Made by a program: the position numbers and the translations under genes
Shown here: positions 8,205 to 19,300 of the stretch, piece after piece
Layout: every line of letters begins with the position of its first letter
Numbering within the stretch: the first letter of the stretch is position 1
DNA from: Streptomyces roseus
GTDB taxonomy: Bacteria; Actinomycetota; Actinomycetes; Streptomycetales; Streptomycetaceae
Assembly (NCBI RefSeq): GCF_001044425.1
Contig: NZ_LFML01000150.1
Span: 1 to 64,000 of the forward strand
Direction of reading: 5' to 3'
DNA: 64,000 bases
Notes under the pieces: model-generated
Told to the model about the DNA's origin: nothing
The model's database searches: none
What the model saw: the letters and a program-made list of their open reading frames with translations, nothing else

Positions 8205-9653
8205 ATGTCCAAGGTTCTCACCTCCCTGCCCGCCGGCGAGCGCGTCGGCATCGCCTTCTCCGGCGGCCTCGACACCTCCGTGGCCGTCGCCTGGATGCGC
8301 GACAAGGGTGCCGTCCCCTGCACCTACACCGCCGACATCGGCCAGTACGACGAGCCCGACATCGCGTCGGTGCCCGGCCGTGCCAAGACCTACGGTGCCG
8401 AGATCGCGCGCCTGGTCGACTGCCGGGCGGCGCTGGTCGAGGAGGGCCTGGCCGCACTCGCCTGCGGCGCGTTCCACATCCGCTCGGGCGGCCGCGCGTA
8501 CTTCAACACCACCCCACTCGGCCGCGCCGTGACCGGCACCCTGCTGGTCCGGGCGATGCTGGAGGACGACGTCCAGATCTGGGGCGACGGCTCGACCTTC
8601 AAGGGCAACGACATCGAGCGGTTCTACCGCTACGGCCTGCTCGCCAACCCCCACCTGCGCATCTACAAGCCGTGGCTCGACGCCGACTTCGTCCACGAGC
8701 TCGGCGGCCGCAAGGAGATGTCGGAGTGGTTGGTGGCCCACGGTCTGCCGTACCGCGACAGCACCGAGAAGGCGTACTCCACCGACGCCAACATCTGGGG
8801 CGCCACCCACGAGGCCAAGACCCTGGAGCACCTGGACACCGGCGTGGAGACCGTGCAGCCGATCATGGGCGTGCGGTTCTGGGACCCGGCGGTCGAGATC
8901 GCCGCCGAGGACGTGACCATCGGCTTCGACCAGGGCCGCCCGGTGACGATCAACGGCAAGGAGTTCCACTCGCCGGTCGACCTCGTGATGGAGGCCAACG
9001 CCATCGGCGGCCGTCACGGCATGGGCATGTCGGACCAGATCGAGAACCGGATCATCGAGGCCAAGAGCCGCGGGATCTACGAGGCGCCCGGCATGGCGCT
9101 CCTGCACGCCGCGTACGAGCGTCTCGTCAACGCCATCCACAACGAGGACACCCTCGCGCACTACCACAACGAGGGCCGGCGCCTCGGCCGGCTGATGTAC
9201 GAGGGCCGCTGGCTGGACCCGCAGGCCCTGATGGTCCGCGAGTCGCTCCAGCGCTGGGTCGGCTCGGCCGTCACCGGCGAGGTCACGCTGCGGTTGCGGC
9301 GCGGCGAGGACTACTCGATCCTCGACACCACCGGCCCGGCCTTCAGCTACCACCCGGACAAGCTCTCGATGGAGCGCACCGAGGACTCGGCGTTCGGCCC
9401 GGTGGACCGCATCGGCCAGCTGACCATGCGCAACCTCGACATCGCCGACTCCCGTGCCCGGCTGGAGCAGTACGCCGGCCTCGGCATCGTCGGCACCGCC
9501 CACCCCGAGCTGATCGGCTCGGCCCAGGCGGCGGCGACCGGCCTGATCGGCGTCATGCCGGAGGGCGGCGCGGAGGCCATCGCCTCCCGCGGCGCGGTCT
9601 CGCAGGACGACGAGCTGCTCGACCGCGCGGCGATGGAGTTCGGCACCGACTGA
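8205..9653 (+). CDS. argG: Argininosuccinate synthase (long form)
   Basis: 482 residues starting MSKVLTSLPAGERVGIAFSGG. The ATP-binding loop SGGLDTS is at residues 19-25. The sequence continues with the family blocks TYTADIGQYDEPD, YFNTTPLGRAVTG, WGDGSTFKGNDIERFYRYG, DANIWGATHEAKTLE and GMSDQIENRIIEAKSRG. The enzyme joins citrulline and aspartate to argininosuccinate with ATP, the seventh step of arginine synthesis, in the cytoplasm. Length and motifs match the E. coli-type long ArgG rather than the roughly 400-residue form typical of the clustered argG in streptomycetes, so a second argG may exist elsewhere. The ATG is only 10 nt beyond the half ARG box. A strong terminator follows. Confidence 0.95.
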   Translation: MSKVLTSLPAGERVGIAFSGGLDTSVAVAWMRDKGAVPCTYTADIGQYDEPDIASVPGRAKTYGAEIARLVDCRAALVEEGLAALACGAFHIRSGGRAYFNTTPLGRAVTGTLLVRAMLEDDVQIWGDGSTFKGNDIERFYRYGLLANPHLRIYKPWLDADFVHELGGRKEMSEWLVAHGLPYRDSTEKAYSTDANIWGATHEAKTLEHLDTGVETVQPIMGVRFWDPAVEIAAEDVTIGFDQGRPVTINGKEFHSPVDLVMEANAIGGRHGMGMSDQIENRIIEAKSRGIYEAPGMALLHAAYERLVNAIHNEDTLAHYHNEGRRLGRLMYEGRWLDPQALMVRESLQRWVGSAVTGEVTLRLRRGEDYSILDTTGPAFSYHPDKLSMERTEDSAFGPVDRIGQLTMRNLDIADSRARLEQYAGLGIVGTAHPELIGSAQAAATGLIGVMPEGGAEAIASRGAVSQDDELLDRAAMEFGTD

Positions 9654-9672
9654 CCGATGGGCGGCCCCGGCC

Positions 9673-9713
9673 CCGGGCGGTTCGGCACGTTGACGACGTG
9701 CCGAACCGCCCGG
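9673..9713. terminator. Strong hairpin terminator after argG
   Basis: An 18-bp perfect stem (CCGGGCGGTTCGGCACGT at 9673-9690 with 9696-9713) and a 5-nt loop, 20 bp beyond the argG stop. Confidence 0.85.
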
Positions 9714-9807
9714 CGCCGTGTCCGCGTCCCGCGCCGATCCGAACGTGTGCGCCGTTACGCTGGGCCTGCTCGATACGCGAGTTGACGAACGGCGAGGGAC
9801 GGGGCGT

Positions 9808-11550
<1,743 letters not shown>

Positions 11551-11608
11551 CCGCCGAGGGCGTCGCGGGACGGGCGGGACCCCGCGGCCACCCCCTAGCA
11601 TGTGGCCC

Positions 11609-12799
11609 ATGCCGGATGCCTCCCCCCGCCCCGAGCCGTTCACCCCGCGCACCGACCCCGGGGCGCTCGAAGACCTCCGGGCGCGGCTGCGCGGGACGCG
11701 GTGGCCGGACGCGCCCGAGGACGCCGGGTGGTCGTTCGGGACCGACCTCGGCTACCTGCGCGAGCTCATCGCCTACTGGGCCGACGGCTTCGACTGGCCG
11801 GCCCGGGAGGCGGAACTCGCCCGGCTGCCCCACTTCCGGGTGCCGGTCGGCGGCCTCGGCATCCACGTCGTCCACGCCCGCGCCGTCGCCCCCGCCGGTG
11901 CGCCCGTCCTCCCGCTGGTCCTCACCCACGGCTGGCCCGACTCGTTCTGGCGGTACGCGAAGGTCGTCCCCCTCCTCACCGACCCCGGCGCGCACGGCGC
12001 CGATCCCGCCGACGCCTTCGACGTGGTCGTCCCCGACCTGCCGGGCTTCGGGTACTCCGAACGGCCCACCCGGGCGCCCCTCGACAGCGTCGCCGTCGCC
12101 GGCCTCTGGGCCGAGCTCATGCGGGTGCTCGGGTACGAGCGGTTCGGCGCGGCGGGCGGCGACCTCGGCAGCCACGTGAGCCGCTACCTCGCGCTCGACC
12201 ACCCCGACCGGGTGGTCGCCGTGCACCGCACGGACGCCGGCCTGCCCCTCCCCACCACGGACCCGGCGCAGCTCACCCCCGAGGAGCGCGCCTGGACGGA
12301 GGCCGCCGCGGCCTGGGGGGCGACCGAGGGCGCATACGCGGCCATGCAGCGCACGAAGCCCCAGACCGCCGCCTTCGGGCTCACCGACTCGCCGGCCGGG
12401 CTCGCCGCGTGGATCGTCGAGAAGCTCCGGGCGTGGAGCGACTGCGGCGGTGACGTCGAACGGAGCTTCACGAAGGACGAGATCCTCACGAACGTCACGC
12501 TCTACTGGCTCACGGGAACCATCGGCTCCTCCATGCGCATGTACCGGGCGAACGCCGCCGTCCCGCCCGCGCAGCACGCCCGCCGGGTCGAGGTGCCGTC
12601 CGGGTTCTCGATCTTCCGGGGCGACGTGGTCCGACCGCCGCGGGCCTGGCTGGAGCGTACGGCGAACGTCGTGTACGCGACCGAGCCCCCGCGCGGCGGC
12701 CACTTCGCCCCGTTCGAGGAACCCGAGCTGTACGCCCGGGAGCTCCGCGCGTTCTTCCGCCCCTACCGCGCGGCGGCGGCGCGGAACGTGCGCCGGTAG
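11609..12799 (+). CDS. Epoxide hydrolase (EHN-domain alpha/beta hydrolase)
   Basis: 396 residues with the N-terminal EHN lid domain (residues about 8-110: LEDLRARLRGTRWPDAPEDAGW) typical of microsomal-type and juvenile-hormone-type epoxide hydrolases. The alpha/beta fold has the oxyanion HGWPDS, nucleophile Asp in GGDLGSHVS (about residue 190), and catalytic His in GGHFAPFEEP. It should open epoxides to diols through a covalent ester, probably for detoxification or catabolism. No signal peptide. The last 37 bp overlap the end of the convergent GlxA-type regulator gene. The second ATG (11609) was preferred over the one at 11600 because the EHN domain begins there; both are possible. Confidence 0.9.
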   Translation: MPDASPRPEPFTPRTDPGALEDLRARLRGTRWPDAPEDAGWSFGTDLGYLRELIAYWADGFDWPAREAELARLPHFRVPVGGLGIHVVHARAVAPAGAPVLPLVLTHGWPDSFWRYAKVVPLLTDPGAHGADPADAFDVVVPDLPGFGYSERPTRAPLDSVAVAGLWAELMRVLGYERFGAAGGDLGSHVSRYLALDHPDRVVAVHRTDAGLPLPTTDPAQLTPEERAWTEAAAAWGATEGAYAAMQRTKPQTAAFGLTDSPAGLAAWIVEKLRAWSDCGGDVERSFTKDEILTNVTLYWLTGTIGSSMRMYRANAAVPPAQHARRVEVPSGFSIFRGDVVRPPRAWLERTANVVYATEPPRGGHFAPFEEPELYARELRAFFRPYRAAAARNVRR

Positions 12800-13713
12800 G
12801 CCTCGGGCGGGACGCCGACCGTACGGTTGAAATGGCGGCGCAGCGTGGCGTCGGTGCCCATGCCGGTGGCCGCGGCGATCGCGGTGACCGTGTCGTCGGT
12901 GGTCTCCAGCAGCTCCTGGGCCCGCTGGATGCGCTGGGTCAGCATCCAGCGCAGGGGAGTGGTGCCGGTCAGGTCGGTGAAGACCCGCGCGAGATGGCGC
13001 GAGCTCATGTTCGCCCGGCGGGCCAGGTCCTCCACCGTCAGTGGCCGGTCGAGCCGCTCCAACGTCCAGACCAGCAGCGCCCCCAGGGGGTGGTCGCGCG
13101 GCTCGGGCACGGGCGTGGTGACGAACTGGGCCTGGCCCCCGGCCCGGTGCGGCGGGACGACGAGGCGGCGCGCGACCTGGTTGGCGACGGCCGAGCCGTG
13201 GTCGAGGCGGACCAGATGCAGGCACAGGTCCATCGCGGCGGCCTTGCCGGCCGAGGTGAGCACGGCGCCGTCGTCCACGTACAGCACGTCCGGATCGACC
13301 CGCACCCGCGGATACCTGGCGGCGAGCGCGGCGGCGTGCAGCCAGTGCGTGGTGGCCCGGCGACCGTCCAGCAGTCCCGCCGCCGCGAGGACGAACGCGC
13401 CCGTGCACAGGGAGGCCACCCGGGCGCCCGCCTCGTGGGCCGCGCGCACGGCGTCGACGAGTTCGGCGGGCGGATCCGCGTCGAGGTCGGCGCAGGCCGG
13501 GACGATCACCGTGTCCGCTTCCACCAACCGGTCCAGTCCCGCGTCGGGTTCGACCCGGAAGCGGCCGCCGACGGGCACGGAGTCCGGGCCGCACAGGGCG
13601 AACTCGTACCAGGGATCCGCCAGGTCCGAGCGGTCGACGCCGAACACGTCGCAGGCGGCGGCGAGTTCGAAGTGCGGCACCCCCGGCGTGACGGCCAGCG
13701 CGACAAGGCTCAT
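12763..13713 (-). CDS. GlxA-type AraC regulator with DJ-1/PfpI domain
   Basis: 316 residues. Residues about 1-175 form a DJ-1/PfpI (class I glutamine amidotransferase-like) domain with the nucleophile-elbow sequence VASLCTGAFVLAAAGLLDGRRATTHW. The C-terminal third is an AraC double HTH: TVEDLARRANMSSRHLARVF and VTAIAAATGMGTDATLRRHFNRTVGVPPEAYR. Such proteins are transcription activators whose DJ-1 domain probably senses a small molecule. It converges on, and overlaps, the epoxide hydrolase gene and is divergent from the reductase gene. The start MSLVALAVTPG was chosen by family alignment; an upstream ATG at 13734 is an alternative. Confidence 0.88.
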   Translation of the reverse strand: MSLVALAVTPGVPHFELAAACDVFGVDRSDLADPWYEFALCGPDSVPVGGRFRVEPDAGLDRLVEADTVIVPACADLDADPPAELVDAVRAAHEAGARVASLCTGAFVLAAAGLLDGRRATTHWLHAAALAARYPRVRVDPDVLYVDDGAVLTSAGKAAAMDLCLHLVRLDHGSAVANQVARRLVVPPHRAGGQAQFVTTPVPEPRDHPLGALLVWTLERLDRPLTVEDLARRANMSSRHLARVFTDLTGTTPLRWMLTQRIQRAQELLETTDDTVTAIAAATGMGTDATLRRHFNRTVGVPPEAYRRTFRAAAAR

Positions 13714-13808
13714 GTCCGAAAGTGTACGGGGCATGGCATTACCGCTACTGCCGGCGCGGTGCCGTCGCGGGCACGATGGCACCAGTGATCGACCGACGGG
13801 GGACCCTC

Positions 13809-14897
13809 ATGGAAACGGATCGAGCGGTGGCGGCGAAAGTGACGGTGTTCGGCGCGTACGGGCACACCGGACGCTTCGTCGTCGCCGAGCTGCTGGAGCG
13901 GGGGCTGACCCCGATCCTGTCCGGCCGCGACGCCGGCAAGCTGCGCGCACTGGCCGCCGAGTTCCCCGGACTCGATGTCCGGCCGGCCTCGGCCGGCGAT
14001 CCGGAGGCGCTTGACCGCGCGCTGGCCGGCGCGGCCGCCGTGATCAACTGCGCCGGCCCCTTCGCCGAGACCGCCGCACCGGTCGTCGAGGCGGCGCTGC
14101 GCGCACGCGTCGCCTACCTGGACGTCGCGGGGGAGGTCGAGGCCGCCGCCGACACCTTCGCCGACTTCGCGGGCCGGGCCCGCGAGGCCGGGATCCTGGT
14201 CATGCCCGCCATGGCCTTCTACGGAGGCCTCGGCGACCTGCTCGCCACCGCCGCACTGGGCGGGGCCCCGGCCGCCGGCGGCATCCGGATCGACATCGCC
14301 TTCGCCCTCAGCAGCTGGCGGCCCACCGCCGGAACCCGCGGGTCCGGCCAGGTCTCACGGCGCCGGCGCGAGGGCCGCCGCCTCGTCTACGCGAACGGCC
14401 GACTGGAGCTGCGCACCGATGCGGCACCCACCGGGCAGTGGTCCTTCCCCGCCCCGGTCGGGGACCAGGCCGTGATCGGCGAGTTCACCACCACGGACAG
14501 CGTCACCATCGCCCACCACCTGTCCGCTCTGGACATCCGGACCTTCATGACGAGGCGGGCGGTCGAGGACGTACTGGCCGCGGACGCCGCGGCGCCGGAG
14601 CCGGTCGACGAGCGGGGCCGCTCGGCGCAGACCTTCCTGGTCGACGTCACGGTCCGCGCGGGCTCCACCCGGCGCCGTGCGGTGGCCCGCGGGCAGGACA
14701 TCTACGCCGTCACGGCGCCCTTGGTCGTCGAAGCGGTCAGCCGCGTCCTCGCGGGCGAGACGAAGGCGGTCGGGACCCTCGCACCGGGCGAGGTCTTCGA
14801 CGCCCACGCCTTCCTGACCGCGCTGGCCCCGCACCACCTCTCGTACGAGCTCGGCGCCGCCGAGCCGCTCGGCTCGGCCGCGCGGCCGCACGGCTGA
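13809..14897 (+). CDS. Saccharopine dehydrogenase-like NAD(P)-binding oxidoreductase
   Basis: 362 residues. The N-terminal Rossmann fold reads VTVFGAYGHTGRFVVAELLERG (residues 11-32), a GxxGxTG-type dinucleotide site, followed by AAVINCAGPFAETAAPVVEAAL and AYLDVAGE, the standard blocks of the saccharopine dehydrogenase NADP-binding family. Members of this group are often annotated only as trans-acting enoyl reductases or membrane-associated reductases, so the substrate is open. The gene is transcribed away from the GlxA-type regulator 95 bp upstream, which may control it. It ends 10 bp from the convergent M1 peptidase gene. Confidence 0.85.
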   Translation: METDRAVAAKVTVFGAYGHTGRFVVAELLERGLTPILSGRDAGKLRALAAEFPGLDVRPASAGDPEALDRALAGAAAVINCAGPFAETAAPVVEAALRARVAYLDVAGEVEAAADTFADFAGRAREAGILVMPAMAFYGGLGDLLATAALGGAPAAGGIRIDIAFALSSWRPTAGTRGSGQVSRRRREGRRLVYANGRLELRTDAAPTGQWSFPAPVGDQAVIGEFTTTDSVTIAHHLSALDIRTFMTRRAVEDVLAADAAAPEPVDERGRSAQTFLVDVTVRAGSTRRRAVARGQDIYAVTAPLVVEAVSRVLAGETKAVGTLAPGEVFDAHAFLTALAPHHLSYELGAAEPLGSAARPHG

Positions 14898-14907
14898 CCG
14901 GGCGGCC

Positions 14908-16317
14908 TCAGGCGGAGGCCCGGCCCGCCGACCGGCCGTTGGTGGGCGGGTACCCCGGCTTCGCCGGCGTCGACGCCGTGGGCCGTACGGGCGGCGGCAC
15001 CGGCAGCGGCGGCAGGGAGGGCTCGTACAGCCAGGCCGAGAACACCTCGTCGACCGGCTCGTGCGCGTACCGGGCCACGTGCGTGGTGAAGGCGGCGGTG
15101 CTCACCACCCCGTGGCGGTGCACCGTGGCCCAGTCGCGCAGCATCCGGAAGAACGCCCCGTCGCCCAGCGCGCAGCGGATCGCGTGCACCGCGAGCCCCC
15201 CGCGCTGGTACAGGCGGTCGTCGAACATCAGCTTGCGGCCCGGGTCGACCAGCCGCAGGTCCTGCGGCAGCGTGGCCAGCACCCGGTGCGCGGCGGCCGC
15301 GTGCTCGTGCGCGCGGCGGCCGCCGGAGCGTTCCGACCACAGCCACTCGGCGTACTTCGCGAATCCCTCGTTGAGCCAGATGTGCCGCCAGTCGGCGATG
15401 GTCACGCTGTTGCCGAACCACTGGTGCGCGAGCTCGTGGGCGACGAGCCGCTCCGATCCGCGGGCGCCGTCGACGTGGTTGGCGCCGAACAGGGAGAGGC
15501 CCTGGGCCTCCACCGGCACGTCCAGTTCCTCGTCGGCCACGAGGACCGTGTACTCCCCGAAGGGATAGGGCCCGAACAGGTCCTCGAACAGCTGCATCAT
15601 GGCGGGCTGCCGGGCGAAGTCGCGGGAGAACTGCGGCAGCAGGTGCGCCGGTACGTGGGCGGTCATCGGCACCCCGCCGAGCCCGGGGTCGCCGAGCAGC
15701 ACCGTCTGGTAGACGCCGATGGACAGGCCCACCAGATAGCTGGACGTCGGAGCGGGCTGCTCGTACACCCAGGTCGTCGTGGACGCCTTGGTCGTCCGGG
15801 TGAGCAGCCGCCCGCCCGCCACCACCGTGTACGGGGAGGGCGTGTTGACCGAGATCTGGTACGAGGCCTTGTCGGCGGGCCGGTCGTTGCACGGGTACCA
15901 GGACGGCGCGCCGACCGGCTGGCTGGCCACCAGCGCCCCGTCGGTCAGCTCCTCCCAGCCGAGCCCGCCCCAGGGGCTGCGCACCGGCTTGGGATTGCCC
16001 GCCCAGTGCACCTCCACGGTGAAGGCGGCGCCCGCCGGCAGCGGCTTGGCCGGACGGATCCGGAGCTTGCCGCCCCGGTGGGTGTAGTGCGGGGCCCGGC
16101 CGTTCACCATGACCCGGCCTATTTTGAACTCGGCCAGGTTCAGGTGGAACTCGGTGAGCGGGGCCCGCCCGGCGATCGCGCTGATCCGGGCGGTACCGGC
16201 CAGCCGGTTGGGGCCGGGCCGGTACTCCAGAGCGAGTTCGTACCGGTGCGCGCGGTAACGGGAGTCTCCGTTGTCGGGGAAGTACGGGTCCGATGCCGCA
16301 GTTCTCTGGCCGTTCAT
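14908..16317 (-). CDS. M1-family zinc metallopeptidase
   Basis: 469 residues. The M1 N-terminal beta domain (residues 15-205) includes an exopeptidase-like substrate strand LFGANHVD near 277; the zinc-binding set is H294, E295, H298 and E317 in HELAHQWFGN and NEGFAKYAEWLW. It should be an aminopeptidase-type enzyme. There is no signal peptide. Compared with roughly 850-residue PepN, the C-terminal ARM-repeat domain is missing and a Pro-rich tail ends the protein, as in short actinobacterial M1 members. It starts 36 bp after the stop of the Pls-type synthetase on the same strand, so the two are very likely one operon; the peptidase could trim or degrade the peptide made by the synthetase (inference). 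Confidence 0.92.
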   Translation of the reverse strand: MNGQRTAASDPYFPDNGDSRYRAHRYELALEYRPGPNRLAGTARISAIAGRAPLTEFHLNLAEFKIGRVMVNGRAPHYTHRGGKLRIRPAKPLPAGAAFTVEVHWAGNPKPVRSPWGGLGWEELTDGALVASQPVGAPSWYPCNDRPADKASYQISVNTPSPYTVVAGGRLLTRTTKASTTTWVYEQPAPTSSYLVGLSIGVYQTVLLGDPGLGGVPMTAHVPAHLLPQFSRDFARQPAMMQLFEDLFGPYPFGEYTVLVADEELDVPVEAQGLSLFGANHVDGARGSERLVAHELAHQWFGNSVTIADWRHIWLNEGFAKYAEWLWSERSGGRRAHEHAAAAHRVLATLPQDLRLVDPGRKLMFDDRLYQRGGLAVHAIRCALGDGAFFRMLRDWATVHRHGVVSTAAFTTHVARYAHEPVDEVFSAWLYEPSLPPLPVPPPVRPTASTPAKPGYPPTNGRSAGRASA

Positions 16318-16353
16318 TGCCGCTTCCGCTCCCTGCGCTGTGCCCGGGCCCTG

Positions 16354-19300
16354 TCAGGCCCGCCATGCCTCGATCGGGTTGCCCAGCCAACGGGTGTCGG
16401 CGGGGACGGACTCCCCGGCCATCACGAGAGAGGCGGGACCCAGTGTGCTGTGGGCCCCGACCGAACTTCCGGGCAGGACGATGCCGCCCGGGCCCAGCGT
16501 GGCGCCCTCGCGGAGGACCACAGTATCCGTCCTCAAGATCCGGTCGTGGAAGAGGTGAGTCTGCAACACGCACCCGCGGTTCACGGTGACCCCGTCACCC
16601 AGCTCCACCAGGTCGGACTCGGGCAGCCAGTAGCTCTCGCACCACACGCCCCGGCCGATCCGGGCCCCCAGCCCGCGCAGCCACAGGTTCAGCAGCGGGG
16701 TACCGGGCACCGAACCGGCCAGCCACGGCACCGCCAGTACCTCGACGAAGGTGTCGGCCAGCTCGTTGCGCCACACGAAGCCGCTCCACAGCGGGTGCTC
16801 ACCCGTCCGGTGCCGGCCCACCAGCAGCCACTTCGCGACCACCGAGACGGCGCCCGCGGCCACCCCGGCGGCGAGCAGGACCACCCCGGACAGCAGCGCG
16901 GTACCCCAGACGCCCGGGCCGCCGCCCGCCGTGGCCAGGGCGCACAGCGCCGCCACCATCAGCACGGCCAGCGCGGCCGAGCAGAACACCGGCAGGAGGC
17001 GGCACAGCTCCACCAGGCCGCGCGCCCACAGCAGGTGCGCGGGCGGATCGTAGGTCCGGCTCTGGTCGGAGGACTCGGCGGAGCGGGGCAGCTTCACCGG
17101 CGGCAGGCCCAGGTAGGAGCTGCCCTTCTTGGCCTTCTTCGGGGTCGCGGACAGGACGCCCACCAGCCCCCCGTCCGGCACGCTGCGGCCGGGAGCGGTC
17201 ATCCCCGAGTTGCCGAGGAACGCCCGGCGGCCGATCTCGGAGTGCCCGATGCGCATCCAGCCGCCGCCGAGCTCGTACGGGGCGGTCAGCGTGTCGTCGG
17301 CCAGGAACGCGCCCTCGCCGACGGTGGTCAGGCTCGGCAGCGCGAGCACGGTGGAGACCTCCGCGCCCCGGCCGATCTTCATGCCGAGCAACCGCAGCCA
17401 CACCGGGGTGATCAGACCGGCGTACAGCGGGAAGAGGGTATCGCGGGCCAGGTCCATCAGCTGGGTGACGGTCCAGGCCTGCCAGCCGACCCGGCTGTGC
17501 GTCGGATGCGTTCCGGTGCGCAGGCCCAGGCTGAGCAGGCGTACGGAGACCAGCAGCAGGGCCGCGTACGTGAACCCGTACGCGAGCGCGCCGGGCACCA
17601 CGGCGATCAGGGCCCCGCGCAGGGCTTCGGCCAGACCGGCGCCTGCGGGGACGAACCGGCTCACCACGAGCAGGGCCGGCACGGTGGAGAGCACCGGCAG
17701 CGCGGTGAGGCCGACGCCGGCCGCACCGTAGGCGGCCCGCCAGAAGGGCCCGCGCGGCGGACGCTGCTTGGGCCAGTTGTGCTTGGCCTTGCCCAGCTTG
17801 ACGGCCGGGGCGCCGGCCCAGCGCTGCCCGGTGGGAACCGTGCCGGCCACGGCCGAGCCGGGGGCCACCTCGGCCCGCTTGCCGACGCGGGCGCCGGGGA
17901 AGAGGAGGCTGCGGGTGCCGACCACGGCGCCCGCGCCGACCTTGACCGGGCCGATGACCAGGCGGTCGCCGTCCAGCCAGTGCCCGCAGAGGTCCACCTC
18001 GGACTCGACGGCGCAGCCGCGGCCCAGTTTCAGCATGCCCGTCACCGGCGGCAGCGAGTGCAGGTCCACCTCGGGGCCGACCTTCGCGCCGAGGGCCCGT
18101 GCGTACCGCTCCAGCCAGGAACCGGTGAGCGAGGTCGCGCCCACGTACTCGGCCAGCCTCTCGGCCGTCCACAGCCGCAGGTGCACGCTTCCGCCGCGCG
18201 GGTGGCGTCCCGCCTTCACCCCGCGCAGCAGCAGGCGCGCGCCGCCGGCCGCGATCGCGAGGCGGCCCGGAGGGCTGAAGAGCAGTGCGGCCGCGGGCAC
18301 GACGGCCCACCAGGAGGCGGTCGGCGCCCACGGGTAGGCCCCGAACCAGTGCAGTGCGTTGCCCAGCGCCAGCAGGGCCACGCTCCAGCGCAGTCCGACC
18401 AAGGTGAACAGCGGGAGCAGCAGGAGCGACTGCACGATCTTGGCCCGCAGCGGCACGGGGACCACGATCCGGGACGCCTCGTCGTCCTGTACGGACTTCT
18501 CCAGCCGCCGGGCCAGCTTGCGCAGTACGGGCTGCTGGTAGATGTCGAGGACGGCCGCGCGCGGGTAGCGGGTGCGCAGTCGGGTGGTCAGCTGGGCGGC
18601 GGCGAGACTGTTGCCGCCTATGGCGAAGAAGTCGTCGGCGGCGCCGCTGACGCCCACGCCGAGGGTCTCGGCCCACTGCTCGGCGAGCCAGGCCTCGGTG
18701 CCGTACAGCTGTTCGGCGGAGCCGGTCGTCTCCAGCTCGGGCAGCGGCCAGGGCAGGGCGGCCCGGTCGACCTTGCCGGAGGTGCGGGTCGGCAGCTCGT
18801 CGACCCGGGCCAGGAGCGGTACGAGGGCCGCCGGCAGCTCGGCGCGCAGCCGCTCCACGGCCGCCGCGTGGTCCCAGCCCTCCTGGGCGACCAGGTAGCC
18901 GACCAGCAGCTGGTTGCCGCTGCGGGCCGTACGGACGGCCGCGGCCGCGCCGGCGACGCCGGGCAGCGCCTGGAGCGCCGCGTCCACCTCGCCCAGCTCG
19001 ATCCGGCGGCCGCCCAGCTTGATCTGCTCGTCGGCGCGGCCGAGGAAGATCAGCCCCTCCGGTTCCGCGCGGACGAGGTCGCCGCTGCGGTAGGCGCGCT
19101 CCCAGCCGAGGGACTCCAGCGGGGCGTACTTCTCGGCGTCCTTCTCGGGGTCGAGGTAGCGGGCGAGGCCGACGCCGCCGATCACCAGCTGGCCGCTGCC
19201 GCCCATCGGCACCGGCTCGCCGGACTCGTCGACGACGGCCAGCTCCCAGCCGTTCAGCGGGAGGCCGATCCGGATCGGCTCCTCGCCGGTCAGGAGGGCG

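Noticed and set aside
12763..12799. The 37-bp overlap of two convergent gene ends as an antisense regulatory device.
   Set aside because: Short tail overlaps are common in dense GC-rich genomes and both coding ends look normal.
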